Part shown: positions 41,835-55,069 of the stretch, in pieces
How positions within the stretch are numbered: the first letter of the stretch is position 1
How the letters are laid out: the number at the start of each line of letters is the position of its first letter
Origin: Dermanyssus gallinae
Lineage: Eukaryota; Arthropoda; Arachnida; Mesostigmata; Dermanyssidae
NCBI GenBank assembly: GCA_003439945.1
Contig: QVRM01000464.1
Span: 124,001-188,000 of the forward strand
Length of the DNA: 64,000 nt
Reading direction: 5' to 3'
Notes under the pieces: model-generated
Seen by the model: the letters and a program-made list of their open reading frames with translations, nothing else
Database searches by the model: none
Told to the model about the DNA's origin: nothing
Translations under genes and position numbers: made by a program

Positions 41835-44580
41835 ATAGCCATAATAATAATCAAATTATTGTCTGACGGTAAATGTTCAGATTAAATGTATGCATCAATT
41901 TCTTCAGGCCTCCCCCACTCGGGAACGTGGCCGGAATCATTCCCTCGATGCAGCCTTAAGCTTCAAAGGGAATGCTCTGCCGCGCTGTGCATCGTTTGTC
42001 GTCGAAATTCGTCTGTGCATGTCTATTGAAGAGAACGAGTGAGGCAGGCTATTGTGCATGACCCAGAGGTTCCTCGTACCGTGCCTCTAAAACGTACCGT
42101 TGCTCTTTTCGCAGTAAAGGTGATCCGGGCATTTTAAACTCGCATTTCCCAATCCGGGAATTGTCTGGGAATCGTTGACTAGATTGTAGTTAGGCGGACG
42201 ACTTTAATGGGCCGAGTAAGAACATCTCGACCTTAGACTGTTTTACGCCTGTCTAAAAAACGGACCTTCTATGAGCTCGATACATACGCGAGCGGTTTTT
42301 GGCGCTTTGCCGCCAAAACCTAATAATAGCTACTACCGCAACACTAAAGCCTCGAGGCCTCAGACTGAATGACAACAAAAGGCCTGGCGACGAGATCAGC
42401 CCTTTGTAGTTGCAAGGCAAGTGCTCGGCATGAGATGCCACAGTGCCCCTCACTGTTCTTCCCTCCTATCTAGGTCACAGCTTTGTAAACACGGGGTGGG
42501 TTGTACGGGGAGTACGTCGTAAGGGCAAACGTAAACATTCGGATGTCGAGAACACAACCACTATAATGTGTGTCAATTGCTATGTTGACACTAGGACATA
42601 TCGGCAGTAGAACGGCAGGAACCTAGCGCGCAAAATAGAAGCAGTGTATAGAGACAATGCCGCTTTCATTATGGTCGCACGATCAATGATACCGCATTAC
42701 CGTCTCTGACTTATACACGCGATTTAGGCATCTACGTAGCGGCGGCAAACCCTGAGCGACGTCATCATAAGACAGAAATAGCTGCGACAAAAAAAAACGT
42801 GTTTTTTTTGGGTTCACATTACAAAATCGCGTCGTGTGCATTTGTTTGCACAGGTCGCTTGTTGCCTATTGCCTTGGTGTCTTAACGCAATAAGATCATA
42901 TTGCGAGTGGAACAAGCCCAGATGTAATTTATGCGGACATTTATTCTAAACCGAACAGTCTAGGTAACCAGCATTCTAATAATAGTATGGTGTAGTACAG
43001 TGGATCTCACAGAATATTTAAATAGCGTATTTGCATGGCGGATGGACAAATGGACGCACTGGAAGCCCAAATCGCTGTAAGATATTTGACCGTTAGGAGG
43101 TGTATCCTGCGACTTGAGATACACTGCTGAACACTTATTTATTACCTAAAAAATCAAATGCTTGCTTTTATGAAAATATTAGAGCTTGTTATGTTAAGTT
43201 ACGCTAAGTAATTAAAGCCATGGGTGATAAATATGCTATTATTGCTAGGTAACTGGGGCAAATACGAAAAAAAATACCTTGGCGCTTTGAATGCTTTTGT
43301 ACTACGGCTCGACTCCGCTGTTTAAATAGTATGCCTAGACTGAATAGAATATCATGGCAGCTTCATCGCGGCATCTCCTGAGGAACGTATTTTGTGCCTT
43401 AAACAATAACGTCATATATTTAGCTAGTTAAGGCTCGTAAGCCGGAAAGCGCTACTCGATTTTGGCAAAAGCAAGTCTAGGCGTGGTAAGGATAACACAA
43501 AAGATTTTTTTATGAACGATATGCAGTAAACCGTCTGCAACATAGGTAAGAAGACGACTGATGTCAAGGTTAAGTGAAACGTATATTCTTAGATTGCAGG
43601 CCGAGCGTGCCATTTTTAGACTTACAGCGCTTTGTCGACTGCTAAGAATATTACGGACAATACAGGGAAGTAAAGTTTCACGCCATGTGCAAAGTTAGGA
43701 CTTGAGACTGGGAGGCAAATATGTGTGTAATAATAATTGGCAAAGTCTCGTGCACAGAACGTGGATAGACATCCTTTTGTCATCCCAGCAAGAACGGCAT
43801 CTGCTTGACTGGGGTGGTCACCACAATTGACTAGGAAAGAACGTTCACTTCAAGTATGCGAATTCGTGAGTCTTAGATTGGACATTAGGGAGGTGAATTC
43901 GCTCTGTGGAAACGCAATCGATTTGTCATATTCTGGGCTCACGTGAAGTTATAATCAATTGGCAAGAAAGTTTAGGGTAGATTCGGAAAAAAGCTATGGT
44001 CTGGCCGGTTATAAGTACATATCGCTTCAGACGCGCGTTTGCATAAGCAACAAGAGTATGGGAATCCAATATGTCAAGTTTTAACTTGACCGTGGAGTGG
44101 ATGGAGCTTTGTAGTCGCCTTCATGAGCCAATGCGCAATGTCATGTTAGGAATGTCGTGTATTAAATAGTATTCTTTTTTTTAATAACTCTGAAGCTTCC
44201 TGTTAGGCGTTTTATATAGGTATTGATGCTTTCATTGTGACCCGTAGGCTTAGTGCACTTAGACGGCTCAATCAGTAGTCGGCTCAGAGTGGAGCCATAG
44301 GCCCTGCTCTGAGCCGAATGTAAAACCCACCCGTGGTGTTTTCCTGGAGAAAAGAATGCCGCACATCGCATTTGAATCCAGCGACGGCTAATTTACGGAT
44401 TCTGGTTTAGGGGTCGTAAATTCGCGTGCACACTTCACCCGAACTAGAAGATCCCTGGGACACCGAAGAAAGGAAATTGTATATATTCGCTGCGTCCAGC
44501 TCGAGTAACCCCGCGGTTTTCTGTTTTTTCCCAAACGACTATTAGGATTAATAAAAAGGCATAACCATATATAGCTATGA
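41830..44580. other. No gene recognised; one possible LINE remnant
   Basis: Short frames only, apart from the FAWR-type remnant at 43022-43070. I see no RNA gene or other repeat. Confidence 0.4.
43022..43070 (+). pseudogene. Possible LINE RT C-terminal remnant
   Basis: The translation NSVFAWRMDKWTHW aligns with NGLFAWRMAKWAHA at 61910-61957 and with the FAWR segment at the end of the LINE fragments at 23.6 and 34.95 kb. It is only about 15 codons and nothing further upstream could be aligned by eye, so the call is tentative. Confidence 0.35.
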
Positions 44581-47340
44581 TTAGGTCACGGGTATAGGAG
44601 TAGAAATACGAGTGGTTACAGCTATTGTTTTGCTGCTAACGTCTTTGCTATTATTGTTTTGTTGCTGTTGTTTGTGTTCTTGCTGATGTTGCAGTGGCAG
44701 TGTATTGGAGTAATGGTGCAAATCGTAATGATTATAATGGAAATTGCTTGCCGGAAATCGCCGAGTACTGGCCAATTTCATTGGGTGGAGGAGTGGAACA
44801 ATGCGGTGCGTGTAAAGAATCTTGGTGCAAAAGTTCGTCCATCGGCCATGCGAGCGAAGCGCACGCATACACCGGGTCACAATGGTTTCCCTTGAGCTTG
44901 GTCTTTTCTGTCTTTTTGTTCGTTCTCTTCTTTCTGCTTTCTTTTGTTTTTCTTTATTCTTCTTCTACTTTCTACTCGAACTTATATCGCTGCTTGTACA
45001 GCTGCTATCACTACTGGCTGGATCTGCTAGCACTGCCTGCGTTAGCGTGGCCGTCCCTGGCCCAACGAAGGCTAAGTTCCTCCTTTGCCCATGGTGACGG
45101 TTCCTGTGCACCGTCAGGAGGGGACAGCGTGGCTGCCTGTCTTTCTCATGTTCATTGCGACTGTCCTACGAGAGACTGTCTGCAGTAGGGGCAAGCTCGC
45201 AATAGCATCAGAAGCAGCGGCAGCAGTCGCACTGGGATCGTTTCTCAGCGGGAGCAGCCTACTCGACTCTCACGTCGACAGCCATCTTGATGGATGACCG
45301 CAAGGATGAAGATTGTTGCTCGTCTACCCTACCGGCGGGCCTTTGTTAGGAGGCGGCTCAGCCGGCGGGGAAGCAGACAGCCTCACCACCACGTCTCCTT
45401 CTCCCTATCTACGCTCTTCCCCCTCTAATGCTGCTGCCACCGAGGTTGCTGCTCACAGCATCTCTGCGCGGCGTCTCTTCTGGTCCGACAGTATGCCTTT
45501 CCCAGCATCTCGTTCGTGAACAACCATGCATGTCACCACTAGACGACGCGCCCCCGTTCAGTACTCTTACTCACTGAATAAGGAGGAGCAACGAAAATAA
45601 TGGGAAAAGAGGCAACCCAAGCGAGACATTGAGAAGGCGAATGTCTTCTTCGTTGGCGTCGTCGTGTTCGTCCTCGAAACGTAGTCGCTATCGTGTCTTC
45701 AGTTGGCGCCGCCCGCGAAGCAAGGTTCTAGTCATTGTTTTGGGGGGTGTTTGGATGCGGGGAAGCTTAGGGGCGGACGGAAGCAGGGAGCCATAGCGTA
45801 GGGTTGAAGGAGACATAAGTCTCCCCCCGCCCCGCCCCTCGAGAGATTGTTGCGAGTTCATTGTCAGCTGCCATGAGGCCGAACGTCAGTCGTTTCCCCT
45901 TCAGACGAATGATAGGAATTGATTAGACGTCACCGTCATTGTAAGCGACACCATTGATTGCGCCGCACGGTCGAGAGAACGGCTGGCTGCGTTGTTACGA
46001 TGTTCCATCACTGTGTCATTTTCTTCATTTGCCCCTCACCCACGACGTCTTGCGCTGATGTTGTTGTCGTCATTGTTGTTGTTCTTGTTGTTGTTGAAGT
46101 TATTGTTCTGTTGTTACCGTCGTAATCATTAGCACCATCAACATTATCATCATCATCATTATCATCGTCATCATGATTTTACCATGATCGTCAGCATCAT
46201 TAGTCATCATCATATGCATTACCATCATCTGTGCAATTGAGTTGCATATGCACACGCCTGTGTCAATTCGTGATGGCGCTGTCTATAGGTAGCCTTGCCA
46301 CGGCCGCCGTTTCGTTTCTCATCCATAGTACATCCGTGGAGTGTTGGCTCAGGTCCAGCTCATTCATCCACAGCGAGCATGGCGTATCCGAATTTGGCGT
46401 CTGTATCCACCCTGTCACCTCCTATCGTGTCTCTGCCCAACACACGCTCTGCCGAAGCCAGCGTTTTCAGCCACGTTCCTGGCCGATCCTGGCCTATCTC
46501 TGTATCGACCGACCGATCGACCAACCAACCAACCAACAGCAAGTCCTCAAGCCAAAATTGTCCTTCGTCTTCGCGCTCGTCAAACGTTACCGCTACCGCG
46601 CTGTCTTTGACGCATTGCAGCCGCCCTGCTCAATTTATTGGCGTGCGGTCGCTCGGTCATTTTAATCGACTCGGGTGGTGCAGACCGCGGATGCAAACAG
46701 AGCAATCTCATCAGCTCTTTGTTTCTCACCATCCCCCTCTCGGCGTCCAGTCGCTCCGCTTTGCCACTACTGTGCGTTTGCTGAGCTGGCTTGCAATCAC
46801 CCCCCCCCAGCCCCCCAGCCCCCCAGCCCCGCACCCCCATCATCAGCCCCTATTTGGTGAGGCACCAAGGCAACATCATCGTCCATCATCATATGACTAA
46901 GGTGTCTGCATCTGTGCATAGCTTTGCAGCACAGTTTGTGCTGCTCGAATTCCTATTTCGAGTCCGTCAGCCTACTGAGGCTATGATGACTACGGCCGTT
47001 ACTGATGCAGCTGCTGGGAGTGCTCTAGGACGAGGTAGGTACAGGGAAAGGGGTCTTAATGAGGTCTGCTGCTGGTGCCGGCTGAGCGGGCCTCCAAGCA
47101 CTTCTCAAGCTGAATGCATGCATGCAAACGCTGCTGCTAACTATAGGCGTGCTGTGGCACTTCTTTGATCTTTGGCTTCTGCTTTGACCTGCCACTGCCT
47201 ACCTCTACTACTGCTGCTTCTGCTGCAGCAGCTCACTACTTAGACCGCTTCCATTAGATTTCCTTGTTGGCAGATTTTGTGTGAACTTGCTCGCAATGTT
47301 GCCTTGCACGCTAATTCCATTTCTATTATTAACCACCCAA
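44581..47340. other. Simple-repeat-rich GC-richer island, no supported gene
   Basis: It holds GTT/GCT tracts (44640-44690, 46060-46110), ATC tracts (46140-46220) and C-rich stretches (46799-46840). Plus frames of 164, 144 and 201 codons (44694-45188, 46231-46665, 46295-46900) overlap each other in different phases, are Ser/Pro-rich and carry no motif. If a gene is here I cannot fix its frame. Confidence 0.4.
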
Positions 47341-47345
47341 TGTAG

Positions 47346-47352
47346 ATATATA

Positions 47353-47418
<66 letters not shown>
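47346..47418. repeat. (TA)n microsatellite
   Basis: About 30 TA units with a GCAT interruption at each end. Confidence 0.88.
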
Positions 47419-47422
<4 letters not shown>

Positions 47423-49362
47423 TGCACGAACATTCTCGATCGTAGATAATATATTAACATCGCTGATCATAGATATGTTATAGAACATAGACCGCACTGG
47501 TGAGCCGCTTTTATTTCACGTTAGTCCGTCACGGTTAGTAACGCAATCGTATGTATTCACGATTTTGTTCAGCTTTGGCTTTCTGCCTACCAGAAGCTAA
47601 TGGCCAGGCCCCTACACTAAACGCAAGAAGTATCTGCGATCATGTCACGGAGTAGCCTGTTCAGAGTGTTGGCCAATTAATCCATTCTCCGTAATGGCGA
47701 ATCGAACCTCAGATAGAATGTTCTTTATCTGGCAAAATAAACACATGAATGCGTGATTTCAAAGCCAGGGGGATGAAAGCAGCCTCGAGCCCTCACCGTG
47801 CAGTCTCGCTATCTTCTTCCATAAGGTCGCAGTCTAAAGTTAGCTCTCAAACTGGTTTAGCGGACTAACACCAAAACCAAGCGCTATTACGTGACACCGC
47901 AACGTGACACCCCAAACGAATGTTCTCTTCTTCTACCGCTTGTCACACTACCCAGCTAGTTATCTTCAACGATGCTCGATTTTGATGAGAGACGTCTCTT
48001 GTTTCTGTATCACATCTCAGGCAGCCTCAACTGGACAGACGATGGAGACAGGCTCGAGAAAGGCAGCGCCCATACCAGCAAAAGTAGGTCGTCTATTATC
48101 CACTTTACGAGAATCAGAGTTCTCGCTTTGAAAGTCCAGCCTGATTATCATTGAAAGTCGAAGCGAACTGAGAAGGGTAGTAGTTTCGAAATCGAATCAC
48201 GCTGGCCCGATCAAATATCGAAGTCAAATCAATTACTACAGCGGCTAACGAGACATACAATGTTCTTCATATCCCGTTAGGATGTTTTACACTGGCAACC
48301 GAACTTCGCAGTGATACGTCCCAGTAACAGCAGCGAACACTGACTTTATCTTCTGAACGGCATGGTGATTGGCACAACGACAATGTTTTCTTGTTTTTTC
48401 CCGCTTATTTTCCTCCATGTGTGCTTCTTCTCGTCTACGATTTGTTCATTTGTTAGAAACCTAACGAGCGAACAATTACTGGTTACGCACATCTCAGATG
48501 AACGTTTTACGTATTTCCTGCACTTATCATGGAAAAAACGCTAGAAAAACGCACAAGAAAATGGTTGCAGAGAAAATTGTAAGCTCTACCCCTATTTACC
48601 TAACAACAAGCGCTGAGTGATTTACCATCAAAACATGTGGGTCTACCTAAAAGCCGATGGACATCTTTAAATTTTTGTTGCCGCTACTGTTACATATCAG
48701 TTTGTAATTAGATGTATCATTATTACCATAATCAGACAGATACATCATATTGTCTTTAATATGTGTATTTATATTAACCGTTTTTAGGTTACACAAGAAA
48801 CAAGATCTCAGACATCTGCCCATTATGCGTCTCGTCGGAATCAAACTCATAACTTATGACGTTGACACAAAGGGTATCTCCAGCATACCCTCCCGCCACT
48901 TGCAGCACAATAAGTTACAGTACCGTTTGTGTAACTTATCGCGAAACCGAGAGATATGGTAGATAATGAAAGGATAATAATGGGATGTTTACACAAGCAA
49001 CAATTGCAAGGACGGTCACTAATGCTGTAGGTTACTATCGTAAGTACGCAAAGAGCGTTACAACCGTAGCATGTATTTTGACTTGAAATAAAATAGAGAA
49101 TTCTATTCCAGTGGACTCTTTTGTAACGGCATGGTGATTGACCTCCACCAATAAGGCAAAGTGAGCCTTACCAAACTTTTAACAAATGTCCAAAAACAAG
49201 AACGCTGCGCACCTCATATGCGAGCATCATACGTTTTTTTGGAAGTGTCTATTTGGCCACTTTATAAAATGCGTTTTACTTGGTTCTTGTTGACAGTATG
49301 TGAGAACGTTTCTCCGAAAATAGAATAACATAAATCGCGTTTGTTATAAAGAGTGTATGCTG

Positions 49363-49365
<3 letters not shown>

Positions 49366-49404
<39 letters not shown>
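49366..49404. repeat. (TA)n microsatellite
   Basis: About 18 TA units. Confidence 0.85.
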
Positions 49405-49405
<1 letters not shown>

Positions 49406-49936
49406 GAAGTCTTGCAAGGATAACGCGACTAATCGCCCAATGAGCAGGAACAATTTGCATCTGTACAAGCCCATTTGGCAATTCGCGAAGCAAACAAATC
49501 CTTAGCGAACTTAAGTCGGGACACAGCCCTCGGATCGTTAGCTTTTTAGATTATTGAGACGTAAATCAAAAACTTTTCTACTAATTCACGTTTTAAGCAA
49601 GTTGACGTGAAGCAGGTATGCTACCTTGCTAGAAGCGAAGAGTCAGCAAATCCTAAGAATAGCGTCACCCATCGCGCTTTAAGTGCACACGAACCGCAGA
49701 CGCGTGAGGAGTGCATTTAACGCCTCCCACAAATGTTCTATATTTTGCCGGATGTGGTTCCTAGAGAGGAAAGCAGTAGGTGGTCGTGAGAAAAAGAAGG
49801 CCTTAAGGAAGGGGAATATACGCATGAAAAGCCGTTAGAATGATTCAGTAAAAACTGAGATGGTCAACGCGTAATGATATTTACACAACTATTCTATTTT
49901 TAGGTACACTATTGTATATCAATATCACGGCGTTGC

Positions 49937-49963
49937 CAGTTTATTATTATTATTATTATTATT
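49937..49963. repeat. (ATT)n microsatellite
   Basis: About eight TAT/ATT units. Confidence 0.8.
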
Positions 49964-51749
49964 CGTTGCAAAAGGGACGCCTCACTCTAAAGCCCTCTGA
50001 CCTCAGAAGCTCATCAGTCTTGGACTCTGTAGATCGAACAAATTCTGACTGCGTTAGCCCCCTCGACACCTTCCATTTCAAAATCTACCGATTGACAAGG
50101 CGGTCGAGCCCGGTGGCGTGGTGCATTAGTCTGCGCCTCGCAACCGAAGGAGACACATCGAGCCCCACCGTTGCACATTTGTATTTATGGGGGTCCGTCT
50201 ATGAAGCAGTGCGAAAAGTAGTCCCGTGGACGTTAAATCTTGGCTGAGGGTCAGCCCGAAAACTTTACCGATTGACAAGGCAAGCGCGGATCCGAATGTT
50301 TCGCGGCTTCTGTCCTCTAACATGTTATAAACTACTTCTTTCTGCGGGTCGTTTGCCTTTGTGAGTTATTACATCGTTTAGAATCGAGTAGCACAAGGAC
50401 CCACTTTAGCTTGTTACGCAGTTTAAGCCATGCTTCCCTGTGGCCATTACGCTTTGACTAACACAGCATGCAGCACTGCGTTTCACACTACTATGGACGA
50501 AATCCACAGGATTGGCTGAAAAGGTTATTTAGCCTCCTCCTCTACAGTGGGGGGGGGGGGAGGGGCGAAACAACGGTGTACAGCTACTTACCGCTATATG
50601 GTAGTATTTGTAGGAAAATGCATTGAAGTATTGGCACTACGGATTTGCCGTCGCGAAACTGCGTTGTTCGAAGTTAAAACGTCTACCTTGTTCACACTGA
50701 GATATTTTTTAGTAGGGCCGACCATCATCACCCGACTATGTACATAGCAAAGACGTCGGTTGTTGAAAAAGTTAAACATTTTCGGCACAGGAAAAAATAT
50801 TAGCTCCCCAGATTTCATGGAACCTGAAACTAGTAAGAATATCCTTATACAACAAAGATATGATGTGCATTCTCTTAGCAAGCTGCAGGCATTAAAAATC
50901 AAGAACGTTGTGCTGAAAGGTTGGGAAGAAAGGGTGACACACCTACACTTTTACAGGTGCCTACCGTAAGTAAAAACCTACCGTCAGGACTCCGGAAAAT
51001 GTTGTTCCGTGTACGACCTCGCCTATGATAAGGGCCGCGTTGCTTCAAACGGCGTCATATCTAAAGAATTAAAACCGCTCAATGAACAAATTCTGACTGT
51101 TCATATCTGACGCTACTTGTAAGTAGCACCTTACAAACACCTTCGACGATGGTCTTTAGCTCACCGCTAAGAGTTCTATTGGCTAAAATCTACGGTTTGA
51201 ACTCAGTTCCAGACAATTACTTACACGATAACATCTTAATGAGATGATATTTATGTATTTTACTTAAAACTAACCCTACAACGCTTAAGCCAAGCGCAGG
51301 ATCAAATCATGCTCACACAGAGTGCTTTCTAAGTAGTTAAATCGGCTCCGACAATGATCTGCTATTACATTTATACGCTCAGATAAGTATTGTATAGTAA
51401 ATATAGTATTGTATATACACAATAAAATTTAGAAAACATTAGTACAGATGATATGATGGTATAATACATGATAGTGCATGATATGATATGGTCCTTTACG
51501 AACCAGTACTAAGAACAACCGGGTTGAAATACGTACCGAGGAGAGTTTCAAATGGGGTACGATTCTGAGAGGTGTCAGCCAAGTGCAAAACCTTTTATAC
51601 CTTGCAAATCTTCGAAGCCGCAATTTTTACTCCCGAAATCCCTGGCTATTTCCTCTACCCGGTCTTGACGAGAAATATATATATTTATATATATATGTGT
51701 ATCTAAGCACGCTTACCTTTTTAAAATTTAAATTGTTGAAGTAAAAATT

Positions 51750-53450
51750 TTTGTTCTCTAAACTAGCAATAGCGAACGCGTTGCGTTTCGCTGGCAATTA
51801 TGTGGGGTGTGTTTAGAAACAATGTAAGAGGAACGCATTAATTGCCGGGAAGCCATAACCATTAGGTGGTGGCGACGACAACGACGACGACCACGGTGAA
51901 AGGGAGGGCAAGCAGTCAGATACGCAGACAGACATCCCACAGTCAAAACCGCCCCCCATCCGTACGATCGCGTTCACATGCACACATATGCGATCGCACA
52001 TACAATGACCTGGCCTGCCCCTGGCCCGCTCCCCTCCACTGGCCCCGATCTCAAGGGAATTGAAACAATTTCCCCAGAAGCCATCCATTCTTTCAACTCG
52101 GTCGACAGCAGCAGCAGTAGCATTCGTAGCGGTGCTACTGCTGCTGGTGGATGTGGGAGCTAAGCCACACAATTGGCACTTAACTTTATTCCGTTCTATC
52201 TCTTTCTCTCTCTCACTATACCTCTCCCTCTCCCTTCCATTTTCTTACTTACCTTCTGCTCTCTCGTCTCGCGAACGTGGCCGGTCGGCCGGCCGTTCTC
52301 TTTTAGCTAGATTTACGGGTTTGCAGCATACAGCAGCGCCGCTCGGCGTGCCTGCTCTGCTTGGTTCGCTGGTGTTTTGCGTGATCGCTATTGCTCTCGT
52401 CGTCAGTGTGATGGTCGTTGTTGTGATTGCTGTTCTTGTGATTGCTGTTGTTGTTGTTGTTATTGTTGCTGCTGCTGTTGCTGTTGTTGTTGTTGTTGCT
52501 GCTGCTGCTGCTGTTGTTGTTGTGGTTGTTGTTGCTGTTGTGGTTGTTGTTGCTGTTGTTGCTGTTGTCGTTGTTTCTGCTGCCGCCTCGTTGCCGATGC
52601 CGTGAACGTCGTCTTCCTCTTTCTCTTACCAAGTGGCCGAAGGAGGGAAGTGATGGGGCGGCAGCAGGAGGAGGAGGCGGTGGCGGGACAATAAAGGACC
52701 CCGAACAGGGAACACGAAAAGAGACCTAACCAGGAGGAAGGTCCAATGTCGGAGTGGGGCCCGGGGGGGCCCTCGACTGACCGACAGGAACCGAGCCAAC
52801 CGAACGAGAAGACTAACGTGGTCTGACCGAGCGGTGGTGGGCTGAGACCCAGTTGGGGCAAAAAGGGCAACAGATGCAGTAGCCACAGTAGCAACAGTAG
52901 TAGTAGGAATACTAACGCCGCCATCATCAGCGTCGTTGACTGGTGGGACCTGAGCGCTGTTACGATGACGGCGCGACGACGACGACGACGAAAAACGTCT
53001 AAGTCTAAGTGACGACGACCACGATGGCTGGTTGGCCGTCGCGGCTTCGTTGCGTTGGATTCTGCCCTTCTTCTGGTCGGTTCATCTGGTTCATCTTCCT
53101 CTTCATTAACTTCGTTCTCGTCCTCGTCCGCATCCTCGTCATCTCGTTCTCTCTGCTTCCTCGTTGCCTCGATTTCGTTTCAGCAGTCGGCTTTCTTTAT
53201 TTGCCCTCATTGGCAACGTCTTGCTCCTCTTCCGGCTGGTATTTGTGGTGCCGTTGATTCGGCTGTTGCTGCTGCTGCTGCTGCTGCTTTCGATGCCACT
53301 GCCTTTGTTGCTTGGTGTCACTGCAGTGAGACGCTCGGCGGTCGCGTAAGAAGTCGGCGAACAGACTAGCTGCTGGTGCAGTTTTTCACCCTCAAGTTTC
53401 AAACGTCGTTTATCTAACAGAACTGCACTGTATAGCGCAGTCGTTTTTGA
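51750..53450. other. GC-richer island with CAG/CAA array, no supported gene
   Basis: Open frames on both strands across the repeat array. The minus frame 52927-52460 would be a polyglutamine protein with a hydrophobic N-terminus. The plus frames give poly-Val or poly-Cys. Pyrimidine-rich (TC)n tracts lie at 52200-52260. No motif outside the repeats is recognised. Confidence 0.4.
52436..52580. repeat. Long (GTT/GCT)n array, CAA/CAG on the minus strand
   Basis: About 145 bases of GTT and GCT triplets, with GTG and GTC interruptions. Read on the minus strand it gives more than 30 glutamines with a few prolines, so if transcribed that way it would be a polyQ tract. Confidence 0.85.
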
Positions 53451-53632
53451 TAAAAACGAACAACAATTAATGCAATTAATAAGGTAAGTAAAGAGAAGAA
53501 TTATGCACTCTAGGCCGAGGTAGCCTTACACGAGAGAATGAGTGCCATACATACCACGTCGGACATTGCACACGAGTAGAACAACCTTAGCATCTTAGCC
53601 ATCGATAAATGCGTATCACGTCAAATTATCCT

Positions 53633-53668
<36 letters not shown>

Positions 53669-53671
<3 letters not shown>

Positions 53672-54797
53672 GGTGTTCCTATTTGTGTGTCCAAAACGCT
53701 AGGGTATGGTCAAACTCGGTGAGAAAATCATTTTTGCCAATGGGTGGAAGCCGGGAAAACGTTTTGTTTAGGAGTGAGGATGAAATTTATAAAAGCAGAT
53801 ATTCTGTCTTTTTTCTCCTACATAGTTGTGCAAACCAGTCAGCGCACAAAGGAACCGATCATACCGGCGTGTTTGGCGGAAAATTCTGCACAATAAAGAA
53901 TACATTACTAGCTTGCGTAGCAAAAAGCGAATAGCCAGATTAAGGAAATTCATAAAAGGTCAAAATGTTACGTTAACGCTTTTTTGTGCAACATCGTAAT
54001 TTTTTCCATTACGGCCAAAAATGCACGTCCAAAGACTACTCTCAGGCAATAGCAGATTTAATGCCCACTACATTCGTACCAAAGTGATGGTGCTGCGTTA
54101 CGTAGTTGCCAAGTAACTAAGCTTTTTCGACAGTCATATCGAAAGCGAAGGCATGCATACTTGCATAGGGTGTATGAGAAAGTTAGGTACATATTTTGAG
54201 GTTTGGTAGAACTCAGCAAGAGAATATTTTTTTCTAATGGAAAGAGGGGGCGGAAACGTCTTGGCAAAATACTACGGGTGCTGGACGTGAAAACTTCAAC
54301 GTGAAACATAACAACTATGACTGTGGAAAAAGCTTAGTTACTTGGCAACTACGTAACGCAGCACCATCACTTTGGTACGAATGTAGTGGGCATTAAATCT
54401 GTTATTGCCTGAGAGTAGTCTTTTGGACGTGCATTTTTGGTCGTAATGGAAAAAATTACGATATTGCACAAAAAAGCGTTAACGTAACATTTTGACTTTT
54501 TATGACTTTCCTTAATCTGGCTATTCGCTTTTTGCTACGCAAGCTAATGTATACTTTTTTTTAGAATTTTCCGCCAAACACGCCGGTATGATCGGTTCCT
54601 TTGTGCGCTGACTGGTTCTCCCGCAAACGTAGATTTTGCACAACTATGTAGGAGAAAAAAGACAGAATAACTGCTTTTATAAATTTCATCCTCACTCCTA
54701 AACAAAACGTTTTCCCGGCTTCCACCCATTGGCAAAAATGATTTTCTCACCGAGTTTAACCATACCCTAGCGTTTTGGACACACAAATAGGAACACC

Positions 54798-54800
<3 letters not shown>
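53669..54800. mobile_element. Foldback element, 1132 bp, with ~470-bp inverted arms
   Basis: The ends are CAGGGTGTTCCTA and its reverse complement, each next to TA (53667-53668 and 54801-54802), and both flanks are (TA)n. The arms are 53669-54137 and about 54317-54800, roughly 95% identical by eye, with a 179-base spacer. The same peptide can be read inward from both arms, but that is just the inverted repeat and not a gene. No transposase is present, so it would need one in trans. TA targets and CAGGGTG-type ends suggest a Tc1/mariner-related non-autonomous element. Confidence 0.9.
54164..54275 (+). repeat. Diverged third copy of the terminal repeat inside the foldback spacer
   Basis: AGGGTGTATGAGAAAGTTAG onward aligns with the first ~105 bases of the left arm. 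Shared blocks are AGGGTGT, TTAGGTA/CTAGGGTA, TTTGGTAGAACTCAGCAAGAG / TATGGTCAAACTCGGTGAGAA, and CTAATGGAAAG...GGCGGAAACGT / CCAATGGGTGG...CCGGGAAAACGT. Divergence is far higher than between the arms. Confidence 0.6.

Positions 54801-54862
<62 letters not shown>
54801..54862. repeat. (TA)n microsatellite right of the foldback element
   Basis: About 30 TA units starting at the insertion site. A matching (TA)n lies left of the element (53636-53668), so the element split one array. Confidence 0.88.
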
Positions 54863-54867
<5 letters not shown>

Positions 54868-55069
54868 TTATTTATATATGTATAGCTTAACCTCTCACAA
54901 TACATACGCTTTTATAAACCTATGATACAAACACAAGCAAATGCATATACATAGTTTTAACATTCTAATGTAAAAACGCCTACAACATGTAAATGTTATC
55001 AACAGGGAGTAGATTATGAGAAATGTAAAGATCCTAGAGCTCCTCCTAAGCTTCCTGGAAAGTAGTTCT

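Larger units (their letters stand above)
47420..51750. other. No gene recognised
   Basis: Contains (TA)n at 49366-49404 and (ATT)n at 49937-49963. A tRNA-like promoter pattern near 50108-50172 is weak. No frame has a recognisable motif. Confidence 0.4.

Noticed and set aside
46231..46900. Overlapping plus frames of 144 and 201 codons
   Set aside because: They are in different phases over the same GC-rich DNA, Ser/Pro-rich, without motifs or clear splice sites; I cannot choose one.
47690..47720. Minus-strand GAGGTTCGATTC word as tRNA box B
   Set aside because: Isolated; nothing resembling a box A upstream.
52303..52927. Polyglutamine or poly-Asn proteins across the GTT/GCT array
   Set aside because: Every phase is open because the repeat lacks stop codons; sequence outside the repeat has no recognisable domain.
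53632..54786. Matching peptides on plus (53632-53934) and minus (54544-54786) as a gene pair
   Set aside because: They are the two arms of the foldback element read inward, not independent genes.
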